DNA from: Galerina marginata
Taxonomy: Eukaryota; Basidiomycota; Agaricomycetes; Agaricales; Galerinaceae
Direction: 5' to 3'
Length of the DNA stretch: 64,000 bases
Assembly: GCA_023014335.1 (NCBI GenBank)
Contig: JAECYW010000019.1
Coordinates: 434,001-498,000, forward strand
The notes beneath the pieces were generated by a model. It was given only the letters and a program-made list of their open reading frames with translations. It had not been told where the DNA came from and did not search any database. This document shows, one piece after another, positions 12,631 through 23,671 of the stretch (positions within the stretch are counted from its first letter, which is position 1; each line of letters starts with the position of its first letter). The position numbers and the translations under genes were made by a program.

Positions 12631-13099
12631 GAAGTTCGTTCTGTTGAGTAGACGTTCGTAGAATATAATATATTTGTTTCAACGTCTACGTGCAATTAAG
12701 TGTTTCTGATCTATTAGGTTATTTTCTTATGTCCTTGCTACTTATATGTATTCAGAGAGAAATATAATATACAATTCCAAATTCTGTACCCAAAGTTTGG
12801 CTATAAGCCCCATCATGTGCTCCACTCTCGAAAAACGGCATGAGGAAAACAAAAAAAAATTGTTGGAGACGTTGATGCTCCATGTCACGCTGGCACGCGA
12901 CCTCGCAACTCCCATCAGAACCGTACACGCAGAAGCAGAGGCAGAGGCGGGCGCAGGTGCAACTGAAGGAGTAATGATTCTTGGTCTTGCACCGAATATG
13001 GAAGCGCAAGCAGAGGTGGGTGTAGATGATGAGTCTGTACGACCCAAGGAAAAAAATATATTCAGCCAATGGTGACGACGATATGATCATAGAGATGAA

Positions 13100-14760
13100 A
13101 AAAACAAACCTGATTTACAAGTTCGACTCCGGTTCCGACTCTGCCTGCTTTCATCGCAGCTCAGCGTAGACCGAGGGCGTACGATAAGGACAGTCGTCGT
13201 CCGCATCCCCCGACTGCACTTCCGCCTCCATTCCCAACGACCTCCCAAGCTGGTTGATTCGTTCCATCCCGAGGTGCAGTCGTACTTGTAGTCGCGGTCG
13301 TAGATTGCGTCCGGGCTCGAGTACCCGTGTCTATACGTGCATGTGCATGTACTTGGCCTTCCGCTTGTGTATGCCGTTGCGTTTGCGGTTCTAGATGACC
13401 CGCCTCAACCCAGCCCCCACACCCAAACTCAAACTCGCAGCAAAGGCGACATCCCACACCGGCGTCATTCTCTCGCTCTCGCGCTCGTGCTCCCCCGTTT
13501 CCAGTTGACCCGCCCAACCCGGCGAGCAAGAGTCCGTATCCCCTCCTTATCCTCATCCACATCCGCACCCCTCCGCATCCTCCACCCCTTGGTGTTAAAA
13601 TACACCGACTTCCCCGTCCCCGTCCTCGCGCTCAACCTCCCCACAGCCTGCTCTCTCGCTCTGAAACCCTCGCAAGGGAAAGCCTGTCCAGGATGATGAG
13701 TGAAACACGGCTCAGAACGAAATGACCGTTCAGAAGGAAAAGACGGCGGAGGCGGAGGCTGCAGAGACGTCCCTCCCCAGCGCAAGTTTCTTCTCATCAT
13801 GTCCAAGGTTTTCGTGAGCGGGTGGACGTCGTCGTGCGCGTAGCGGTGGTAGCTCGATCGACTCTTCCTGTTCTGGCTTTGTGGGAGTGGTGTTAGGCTT
13901 GTTGGCGGGATTGTTGGCGGTCGAGTTGTTGGTGTTGGTGGTGACGTTGTGGGTGCGGGGGTTGTTGGTGTTGGTAGTGGTGCCGTTGGTAATGATGATG
14001 TCGGAGAGTGGGGGAGTTGGGGGTGGTGCTGGGGCTGTTCCAACTTCCTGTTCCTGGTCAAGTTGGGCACTCCTGCGAGGGCGGGGGGACCGGCGGTCGA
14101 CGTAGACGTGGAGGCCAACGCGGGATGACCTCCACTTGCACTTGCACTGGCGGTGTTGAGAGCCAAGGTGGGAGCACCAGAAGACGCAGAAATAGATGTC
14201 GATGCAAAACCAGAGGCAGAGAGGCAGTGTGTTAATCATCGATTCTTGCCCGCTTGGACGCGCGTTCGAGCACGTCCCCGCGTTGGTCTTGGTCTGGGTC
14301 CTATGAGGGTGGGAACGGGGACGGGATAGGATGAGGTCGCTTCGTCCCCGGCCCTGCCCCCGTACTGGTAGACGGACCCGAAAATCCTAGTACCTGCGTA
14401 GATAGTAGTAGCGGAGTTGGAGCTCGTGCACGGGCTTGAGCCTCAGAGGTGGTCGACGGGTATAATTCCAGCAGGATCATCTGCATCTTCGGGTCTGAGC
14501 CCATCGTTAGAAGCCCCATCGGCATCGACGTCGTCTTCACTTACAGCCTGGATTTGGTGGATGGTGCCCATGCAGGAGGCTGATCATGGTCCCGTTCGCG
14601 AGCTGCACGTACACGAACGGCGCAGAGGAGTTGTACGAGCGCGGCGGGCTAGAGAAGTGACTGAGAAGGCCGCGCCGTGCAGTCGGGCGAGGAGCGCGGA
14701 GAGGGAGAGGCGCTGCACGGAGCTCGCGGTTTATGCCTAGTCGAGGTCGCCTCGTGCTGG
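13100..14760 (-). pseudogene. Block A copy 2, decayed
   Basis: The second copy of the unknown GC-rich minus-strand gene. The 5' exon with the MSSKG start is lost; the copy begins at the piece matching about 4750 of copy 1. YVQLANGTMISLLHG is kept (about 14610-14570), and an Asn/Thr-rich tract is readable at about 14010-13880. The region is open in one frame over 13465-14166, but stops break the frame that carries the YVQLANG segment. The downstream Arg/His-rich region is shared with copy 1. Confidence 0.45.
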
Positions 14761-15372
14761 TATTGCGCGGGGTTGGGGTCGAGTTGGACGAATGCTACTT
14801 TACGTTTCAGTGGACGAGTCGGTCATCCATAACAACTATTAACATGGACAAACAGTTGCAAGTCCTTTGCCTGCACTCGTCGCCGGTCGGATTGTTCATC
14901 CAACAATGGACCAACATTGTTACTCTGCTAAAATGCTTTGGAATTATGCGAAAGAGACTCCGATCGACTTAGAATCCTTTCTCTTCGAGAAATGAAGTAT
15001 TCATGCCACCGTGTCTCGGCTTTGCGATACTTTGACACCTTTCGAGTCTCGACTCTTGAGTCGGACAACTTTACTCTTCAAATTCTCGAACAACTGCTCT
15101 CTAACTTGGTGGATGACACAGGACTCCTATTGGACAACTGGTGGAAACGACGGATATTTATGCGTCAACCTCACTTTCTGAAAGTTTCTGTTAGCAGTTT
15201 CTGGTCCGCGGATGTTCCAGGACTTTACGAAAGGCCACGCAGCAGTATACTCGGATTTCATTTCGTGCCTCACTGCATCAGCGCCTCATAGGCAACGTCT
15301 CTTCCTCCTTCCCTCCAGCACCCCACGAGTTGAGTCGGAGTTCTGCCCTCACAGAGCCAATACCCTTCTCCT

Positions 15373-16462
15373 ATGTCGATATTCGCTCCAAAAGGTTCTA
15401 TGCTCGTCACAGGCGGCACATTCATTAACAACGCTCGTCTCAAGAAACGGCGCAATCGCCATCGTCGCAGTAAGCGCCGACTATCTTCACCGCTTCTTCT
15501 CTTCTAACAACCACAAAACCCCAGCCATCCAGAAATCGTTCAAAGGCCACGTCGCATTCGATGCCACGCACGACACGAACAACGCTGACAACCCAAGATG
15601 CCATCCCGGCACGCGCATCATTGTCCTCCAGGCGCTAGTGGACTGGGCTCGGACTTGGAGCGCAGAAAACTCGGATTCATCGCACATCCTATGGCTCTTC
15701 GGCCCTGCACAATTTGGGAAATCAGCCATAGCAGGTTCATTCGCAGCGGCGCAGTTAAAGGAAGGCCGCCTCGCAGCGAGTTTTTTCTTTCCACCAAATT
15801 CACGCTCTATAAACGGGGACGAAAGAGAAAGCCTCGAGAAATACCTCGTCCCAACGATTGCCTTCCAAATGGCATTTAATATCCCAGAACTCCAGCCTCA
15901 CATCGCACAAGCCGTCGAGAATAACCCCATTATCTTCCACCAATCAGCGGAAACTCAGGTGGAGCGACTCATCATCGTGCCCGTTCTGTCCTTGGGTGCA
16001 AGCCCCGCCTTCCCATTTCCGCGAACGGTCGTCATCGACGGACTCGATGAATGCGGCGATCAAGATGCCCAGAAACGCATACTTGCCATCATTGAGGACA
16101 CCGCCCTTCAGCTGGCTGGACGAATTAAATTCCTTATCTTCAGTCGCCCCGAACACCACATTACAACCGCCTTCAATCTACCACCGTTAAAGTCGATTAC
16201 GCACTCCCTAGACCTTATGGACGACGTCGATGTGTTCAACGACATCCGGCTGTTTCTGAAAGACGGGTTCGAGCAGCTCAGAGCCGCTCGTGCTCTGCAC
16301 GGGGTCAGGGTTGACCCCATTTGGCCGGAGGAACAGTTCATTGAACTGACTGTTTTTCTGTCCCGTGGCAATTTTGGCTGTGCTCGTATAGCCTTAGATC
16401 TATTTCGACGAGTACGAGCTATAAATAAAGTTCCCATTTTACTTTTTTTTTTTTTGATTTAA
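15373..16462 (+). CDS. NACHT-type P-loop NTPase, short form, copy 3
   Basis: Two exons, 15373-15469 and 15525-16462, give 344 aa. The 55-bp intron has gtaagc, ctaac and ccag. Walker A is GPAQFGKSAIAGS. Walker B is TVVIDGLDECGD, the canonical DGLDEC form, whereas the other copies read DGLDK. This makes copy 3 the best candidate for an active NTPase. The promoter differs from copies 1 and 2, with no TATAAATA at the same place, because B joins D directly. The frame ends at the common poly-T tract. Same family and caveats as copy 1. Confidence 0.75.
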
Positions 16463-18690
16463 TTTAGCGTTCTCGCGTCATTGTTCATATTCACCGCCAA
16501 AAGTTCATCACGTAGAATTAGTGTGGGAGGAAATGATGCATGCCACCTGATGCCGAAACATTTCTTCTGCGTGATGACACGATCGCATCAGCTGGCTGTC
16601 AAAACGTGGTGAAAACGCAGTGTCGGCTGGAATTGATGTGGTCGAAGGGTGGGTTGGATATGTTCGAAAAGGTATATCTTAGCTATTGCCTAAAAATTCA
16701 ATTTGAGTGTATTGAGCTCGGAAAAGTTTGTTTAGAGTACAATACATGTATCTAATTAAGACTATGTTTTTAGTTTTGCAATTAGTCAATCAGAAATTTC
16801 TCCACCGTTGCCGGTGACGACGAGCTCAAAAGTTGAAATTCCTAAGTCGTTTAAATCTCCGCTTAAAATATCATATAAGGAATGTTCAAGTCATCGCGAA
16901 ACAAACCATCGCCTCTCTTTCCTTCACCACCGCCTTGACTCATCCATTCGTCCCTCGGCCCCAGCCTCTCCTCTTAGCCCTCTCACCTCTGCTTAGCCCA
17001 TTCACCCATACACAGCGCGTTGGATGGCATATGAGAGTGTACATCATAACCTGGTAAGTCACCACCTCCCATTTCGTGTTCGTCTGTTTACTGACTCACT
17101 TTTTTTGTTTCTTTCACAGGTAACATCTCTTTAGTCTGGGTGGAGGGATAGGCCGGAGTGAGGCATGGCATAGGTAAGCATTGTCGGCGTTGAGGATCTT
17201 GTGCACACTAACTGACACTTCTTTTTCTTTAGCCATTTTTCGTGCTCACGAAGACAGGGTTTCTTACATAGAGTAGATTAGATAGGCTGTAGCTCATATA
17301 TTCATTGTTTATACGTTGTAGTAGAATCTACAATATAAGAGAGACTTTTTCCCCATGCACCATACCGGGCGTCCGAGCGCGTTTTCGGGACGGGTCTGAG
17401 CGATTTTGAGGCGGGCTCTCGACAAAAACCGACAGGCAGCTCGAAATCTATGGAGCAGTGCGGTTTTTTTATGGGGAGGGAATTCTTTCAAGACGGTGCG
17501 AGGGTTCGAAGTCGACCGTTTTTTGGCGGGAGATCGATCATTGATGGCATTTTCTCAAAACGGACGCCTGTGGAGACTTTCTAATGAAATAATGTGACGG
17601 CTTTGTCACAAGCGATCTTCCAAGCCTTTGAAAAGAGAGAGTGGTTTCAGACCCAGTGACTACACTCAATATTTTCTCTTGCCTTTGAAAAGAGAGAGTG
17701 GGTTTCAAAATAAATTGAACACAGAACGTCAGGCCTCAGGCTCAGTAACTACACTTGATATTTTCTTTATATATTTTCTTGGAATCTGTTTCCAGCAAGT
17801 AAGCACGCGGAGCGTGCGAACGCGCTAGTACTGTTTAATACATCAATTTGTGCTAAACCCATTCATTTGAAATCTGAGCTATGAAAGTGGATGAATCAAA
17901 CACAACTGACCACATGGTATATTAAGAATAAAACTATGACAGGTACACCTAGCAAAACGCGAGAGTAAGATGTGTCGTACTACGTTGTGTCCACGTCGGC
18001 TGGGCCCATGGTGTCCAAATCCCAGAATTCCCCTGGCAGCCACCTCCAGCCACCTCGACCCAATGTGAGACCATCACATGAGCCGTGTGCGAACCTCACA
18101 TCGCCATCACGTTTCGTTCAAACGGCGGTGTAGAATTCACAGGTTGTGTCATGAGCACCAATTCATAAATGTTGGAATATCGGGTGGCTGTGCGAGCATG
18201 CGCAATGCGCTCGCCGCCAGCTTATTATATCACTGTACAATGTTACATGTACATGAGCCGCCGTCGTGTACTTTAGCCCCTATCCGTTTGTCCTCTTTAC
18301 CGTCAAGAGGTCAACCGGAATACATTCTTTCTTGCTTTCCTTTCGCTGAACCCTGATCTCGAGATGATCAAGCGCTTGCAGAACAATTGCAGAATCAATT
18401 CCAACACTACCTGAGGATTGTTATGACTATGGAAACAGCGCTGACAACATCAAAGTCAAATACAAGTAATGTATTAATTTAAATCTGTATATGCATTGTT
18501 AGTGCAAGAGCCGTTGCCTCTGCCTCAATAGATTTTGCAGGCTTCTTTTTTCCTGTCGTCTTGCACAGACCGGGGCATTCATAGTATCACATAGCTGGCC
18601 TAGCAACTTTGACTTGAGGACGGTGCCGCATAAATCATATTTAGAAAGCTACCATTTTTTTTGCCTGCTTCTATTTTCCGTCCTCGTCAA
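16463..18690. other. Spacer with intron-like pieces and a short tandem repeat
   Basis: No recognised protein. At 17053-17119 and about 17173-17232 lie two good fungal introns in series (gtaagtcacc...ttcacag and gtaagcattg...cttttag) within plus-strand sequence lacking long frames, suggesting a spliced transcript of low coding content or the 5' end of a lost gene. A two-copy tandem repeat lies at 17624-17765. The remainder is AT-rich without clear features. Confidence 0.3.
17624..17765 (+). repeat. Two-copy tandem repeat of about 57-80 bp
   Basis: Both copies contain gcctttgaaaagagagagtgg, then tttca..., and end with cagt(g/a)actacact(c/t)(a/g)atattttct. The second copy holds a 27-bp insertion. 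Function unknown. Confidence 0.6.
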
Positions 18691-18829
18691 AATTCTATTG
18701 AGTATACATATGTTTCAACGTTTTCCTACGTGCAATATTTAGGTGCTTGTGATCTATTAGGTTATATCCTTGCTACTTATATGTACTCATAGAGAAATAT
18801 AATATACGGTTTGAAATCCTGTACCCGAA

Positions 18830-20168
18830 GAACCCAGCCCCCGCAACCAAACTCAAACTCGCAGCAAAAGCGACATCCCGCACCGGCGTCATCCTCTCAC
18901 TCTCGCGCTTTTGGTCCCCCATCTCCAGTCAACCCGGCGAGCAAAGGTCCACATCCCCTCCCTATCTGCGTCCGTACTCCACCGCATCTCCCCCCTTCCG
19001 CTCCTCGTGTTAAAACACACCGTCTTCCCCGTCCCCGTCCTCGCCTCCAACCTCCTCGCAGCCTGCTCGCTCGCTCTGAAACCTCACAAGGGAAAGCCTG
19101 CCCACGACGAGGGAAACATGGCTCAGAACGAAATGACCGTTCAGAACGAAAAGAAGGCGAAGGTACAGTGCTGTAGAGGCGTCCCGCTCCAGCGCGGTTT
19201 CTCCGCATCGCTTCCAAGGTTCTCGTGAGCGGGTAGAAGTCGTCGTGCACGTAGCGGCGGTAGCTGGATCGACTCTTCCTGCTCTGGGTTTGGGAGGTGG
19301 TGTTAGACTTGTTGGCGGCGTTGTTGCTGGTGAAGTTGTTGCTGGTGTTGGTGGTGGCGTTGTGGGTGCGGGGGCTGTTGGTGTTGGTAGTGGTGCCGTT
19401 GGCGTTGATGATGTCGGGGAGTGGGTGGTGGTGCTGTGCTAACCTCCTGTTCCTGGTCAAGTTGGGCACTCCTGCGAGAGCGGGGGGACCGGCGGTCGAC
19501 GTAGACGTGGAATGAGAACGAGGCCGGTATAGGACAAAGTCGCTTTGCCCTCCCAGTACTGCCAGATGAACCCGAGCCTCCCAGTAACCGCGAAGCTAGT
19601 AGCAGCGGGGTTGGAGCTCGTGCACGGGGTCGAGCTTCGGAGGTGGTCAACGGGTATGATTCGAAGCAGTGCCATCTGCGTCTGTGTCGGCCTGAGCCCA
19701 TCGTCAGATACCCCATCGGCATCGGCATCGACGTTGTGGTTGTCTTCATACGCAGCCTGGTTCTGGTCGAGAGTCCACATGCGGAAGGATAATTACAGCC
19801 CCGTTTGCAAGATGCACGTACAAAGCGCGGAGCGGCTGCATGACCAGTCAAACGGGCAAGGAGCGCGGAGGGGGAGAGGCGCGCACGGAGGACACGGTTT
19901 ATGCCTAGGCGAGGTCACCCGGGGCGTCGTGCTGGTATTTTGCGGGGTTGGGGCCGGTTATGGCCGGCGGGAGGGGTAGTTGGGGGCGTTCTCCCGGTGG
20001 ATGAGCTCGGGGAGGAGGAGCTAGTTGAGGCGGGGTCTGGTGGGTCCGCTAAGGGCACTGGGTGTGCTTGGACTGCAGCTAGGCATGGAGCTGGATCATA
20101 CTAATAGAGGCGACTTCGGCGTCCTCGAGCTCTTCGGCGGATGTTCTGCCATTGCCTTTCGAGCTCAT
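18830..20168 (-). pseudogene. Block A copy 3, decayed
   Basis: Third copy of the unknown GC-rich minus-strand gene. It starts at 20168 with MSSKGNGRTSAEELEDAEVA, nearly the same as copy 1 at 4992. It keeps a readable TQTQMALLRIIPVDHLRSST segment (about 19690-19630) but lacks an internal piece present in copies 1 and 2 (about 4130-4320 of copy 1). An Asn/Thr-rich tract lies at about 19415-19310. No single frame runs through. Confidence 0.45.
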
Positions 20169-21332
20169 AATGTACCTGCGAAAAAGTTGAAAACCAAGAA
20201 TGACTCCAGAATCAGAGGACGAGGTGGGCCATCCTCTGAGCATAACACGAACAAACACCAATTCCCTACATCATCGGTCGCAAAAACACTTGCTCTCTTG
20301 CTCAACTCTTGCTTGCTCTTTGCTTGCTCTTCGGATTGATACTTCGCTAAATTGGTCTGAAACGATTCCAACAAGCGATCTACATCAGGTCTGCCAACTG
20401 AAGTATTCTATGGAACAAATACTCGTCGTGTCTTCGACGCGACAATCTCTTATGACGAATCACTGGCATTGAATAACGCATAATTTCATGAGAGATTCCC
20501 AAACACGTTTCCACTGGCAACCCACGCCTTCTGAACCTGGATATTGAATATTTAATCCTCGAAAGGAGTAACACGACAATAAATTGATGATACAGTGACA
20601 ATCGCAGCTTTTGACTCCCCGCCCTTGAACTGGTTTAAAATGAATCACCTTCCTGACGCTCCAAAAACCACGAAATTAATGAACCACCGGCACTGGCAGG
20701 ATTTTTTCTCCAACGATATCCATCTGTCCTACTTTCCCTTTAACTTCGAAAGCTGGCGAAATGTGGTGCAGCGGAAGACTAGGACTCGGACTGCACTTCG
20801 CACCCAAGCACCAACGCCAAAGCACCATCCCATTCCATGTCGAAGACTCGGTAAGTAAACGTTCAAGCTTTCACTTGTCCCCGGAACAGGTCTTTTCTAG
20901 CCGACTACGCGAATTCAAGTCTAGCCGGTCTGATAAAGCACAGGCTAAATTGGTTTGGTGCGTTTGCGGTGAGTCTTTCTCATGATTTCTTGATGATTTC
21001 ATCTTTTGATTGGCTGCCTCAGAGTCGATTGTACTCGTATGCCGTATTTAGGTCAGCTTCTCTCCAAAATCACTCATTTTTCACCCATTAGGATCTGGAT
21101 TCTGTAGACCTCAAACGCTCAAAGGTTATCGATTATCCATAACAGCCACTCATTTTGGGTATTCACCAAATCTTCCAACGGCATGAAGATGCCATTTCTT
21201 TCTTCGATTTCCAGAGGTTACGCATCAGCTGTCTGAATTGGCGCTCCTCTGAATGCGCCCTAATCATCGTCTTCCACCTGCTGGGGTTAAACGTTAATTC
21301 CTCGCGTCATAGTCCACCAGCTTCCCTCAGTA

Positions 21333-21469
21333 ATGCGCTTTACCTTGCTCGGTTTCGATGAAGACGACGATGTTATTAAAAAAGCCGATGCCTTCAGGTT
21401 ACCCAGTCGTCGAGTTGAAGCAACCCAAGAAACAAAACCTGCGTGCCTACCTGAACTTCCAAAAGACGA
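21333..21469 (+). CDS. Block C conserved first exon, copy 2 (partial gene)
   Basis: Encodes about 45 residues, MRFTLLGFDEDDDV to LPELPKDE, ending in phase 2 at a GTATGT donor. It is paralogous to 8273-8436. A possible next exon begins after 'ctcttcag' at about 21500 (acaacgtttaaagagc), matching 'agatcgttaaaaagagc' after the first copy. NACHT copy 4 begins 550 bp further on. Family unknown. Confidence 0.4.
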
Positions 21470-22020
21470 GTATGTCTCCGACTACTCTTCCTCTCTTCAG
21501 ACAACGTTTAAAGAGCTTTTCGCTTAGCGATACGGAGAAAACTCGTATGACCGTGGGTTATCGCCTTAACTTCTAACGGGAGAAAGGAGGTGGTGCAGCG
21601 AACTCGGGCCGCACTTCGCACTTCAGCCATTCTCCTCTTTCTACTCAGCCCTGCCCCTAAGCTCAGGTTCCTGCTTTCCAAAATTTTAAAACGGCTTATC
21701 CATGGCTAACATTAGCCCGGCGCCTAAAACTTGAAAAGGCGTCCGACCGGCATCGCCGTGGTGGCAAGCCACCACCGCGGAATTCTCACCAACGTAGCAC
21801 ATCGACCGCTCCTTTCAACCTTGACGGTCACCAGTGTTGTAGCACTAATATGGTGGGCCAGGTACCTGTACTCGTATACTCGGCTTTCATTTCACACCCA
21901 GGCAAAGTAGCGGTGTACTCGGATTTTGTTTCGCACCCTAGTGCCACCGGCCAACATCTCTTCCTCCTTCCCTCCACCATCGCACGACACCTTGCCCTCC
22001 TAAAGTCAACTCCTTCTCCT

Positions 22021-23145
22021 ATGTCAATCTTCGCCCCAAACGGTTCCATGCTCGTCACAGGCGGCACATTCATCAACAACGCTCGACTCCAGAAACGGTC
22101 CAATCGCCATCGTCGCAGTAAGCGCTGACCATCTTCACCCTTTCTCTCTTCTAACGAATCCGAAACCCCAGCGATCCAAGAATCATTTAAACCCCACGTC
22201 GCATTGAACGCTACGCACGACACGAACAGCGCTGACAACCTAAGATGCCACCCAGGCACACGCACCGCCGTTCTCCAGACGCTAGACGACTGGGCTCAGA
22301 ATCGGAGCGCAGAAGACTCAAATCCATCACACATCCTATGGCTCTTCGGCCCAGCACAAGTCGGGAAATCAGCCATTGCAGGCTCGTTCGCAGCTGCGCA
22401 GGCCAAGAAGCGCCGCTTAGCAGCGAGTTTCTTCTTTCCACCAGATTCACCCTCTTCTAGAAACGGGTACGAAAATCTCGAAAAATTTCTTGTACCGACG
22501 ATTGCTTTCCAAATGGCGTTCAACATCCCAGAACTCCAGCCCCACATCGCACAAGCCGTCGAGAACAATCCCATTATCTTCCACCAATCAGCAGAAACTC
22601 AAGTTGAGCAACTTATCATCGCGCCCGTCCTATCCCTAAACACTAGCACTGGCACAAGCACCGCCTTCCGAGTCCCGCGAACGATAATTATCGACGGACT
22701 CGATAAACGCGGCGATCAAGACGCCCAGAAACGCATACTTGCCATCATTGAAGACACCGCCCCTCGGCTCGCTGGAAGAATTAAATTCCTTGTCTTCAGC
22801 CGCCCCGAACACCACATTACAACCGCCTTCAATTTACCACCGTTAAAGTCGATTACTCACCCCCTAAACATTATGGACGACTTCGACGTGTTCAACGATA
22901 TCCGGGTGTTTCTGAAAGACGGTTTCGAGCAGATCAGAGCCGCTCGTGCTCTCCATGGGACCAAGGCTAGCCCCTTTTGGCCGGAGGAACAGTTTATTGA
23001 ATTGATGGTTTTTCAGTCTCGTGGTAGTTTTGGCAGTGCTCGTTCAGCCTTGGATCTATCTCGACGAGTACGAGCTATAAATAAAGTTCCCATTTTACTT
23101 TTTTTTTTGACCAGACAGGGAGTCAGGGACCGTGACAGGGGCTAA
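22021..23145 (+). CDS. NACHT-type P-loop NTPase, short form, copy 4
   Basis: Two exons, 22021-22117 and 22172-23145, give 356 aa. Walker A is GPAQVGKSAIAGS and Walker B TIIIDGLDKRGD. Relative to the other copies it has a small in-frame insertion (about TGTST) before Walker B. The reading frame passes the shared AINKVP/poly-T point and continues about 15 residues. A plausible intron, gtacgagc...gaccagacag, spans that point, so the true C-terminus is uncertain. The gene is intact in the NTPase core. Same family and caveats as copy 1. Confidence 0.75.
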
Positions 23146-23671
23146 CGTGATCGCCCATTGTACATAAATAGCATTCTTCTTTAGCTGACTCAGCAACCAA
23201 ACCTGTCAGTGTTTCTTTCTGCGAGTAGCTATAGAGCGCAACTTTCTCTTCTGGTATAGAGAAGATGTCCTTATCTTGGCTCTAGTTTTGGAATCCCTAG
23301 ACGTGGCACAGGGAATCTAGTCTAATGTTGGAACGCTTAAAATGTCGCACATGCATGGAACGGCGTCATTGTCCAAGTACTACCGACTGTCATCAATGTC
23401 ATCCCTAAGCTACTTTCCAACAGGGAAGTTATCTGCGTATGTCGTCACGATTTTCCTTCCGCACGATGTCTTGCATGTAACTTAATTATGTGTAGTGTAC
23501 TAGGACTACTTGGACATGACTCGGACGTCGACGAGAACAAAGGCATTTTATTCGCCAAGCACCAACAAGCCTATTACTAGGTATTGAAATGACTATCAAA
23601 TAACTATCGATAACTATCGACACCTCTTGTTAGTAAAGAGCCTACTAAAACCGAGGTACGGCGTACGAGTA
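23146..23671. other. Intergenic between NACHT copy 4 and the BTRD1 gene
   Basis: About 525 bp without a gene. It would hold the 3' sequences of both convergent neighbours. A near-tandem 'taactatcgataactatcga' lies at about 23600. Confidence 0.3.

Larger units (their letters stand above)
12630..16462 (+). repeat. Segmental array unit 3 (E-A-B-D)
   Basis: It begins with an AT-rich lead (about 12650-12790) that also precedes unit 4 at about 18700-18820; both share 'gatctattaggtta', 'cttgctacttatatgta' and 'gagaaatataatata'. Block A copy 2 (about 13100-14760), linker B (about 14880-15190) and NACHT copy 3 follow. Block C is missing, so D sits directly after B. The spacing to neighbouring units shows that C was lost here or gained elsewhere. 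Confidence 0.65.
18690..23145 (+). repeat. Segmental array unit 4 (E-A-B-C-D)
   Basis: A full unit collinear with unit 2. The AT-rich lead spans about 18690-18830, block A about 18830-20168, B about 20170-20560, C about 20590-21580, and D 21840-23145. The stretch 21600-21900 matches 9060-9440, for example 'catcgaccgctcctttc' in both, which shows that the C-to-D junction is ancestral. Confidence 0.7.

Noticed and set aside
13465..14166. A 233-codon minus-strand frame in block A copy 2 looked like a long intact gene.
   Set aside because: It is mostly near-trinucleotide repeat, open in several frames at once, and not collinear with the conserved YVQLANG segment.
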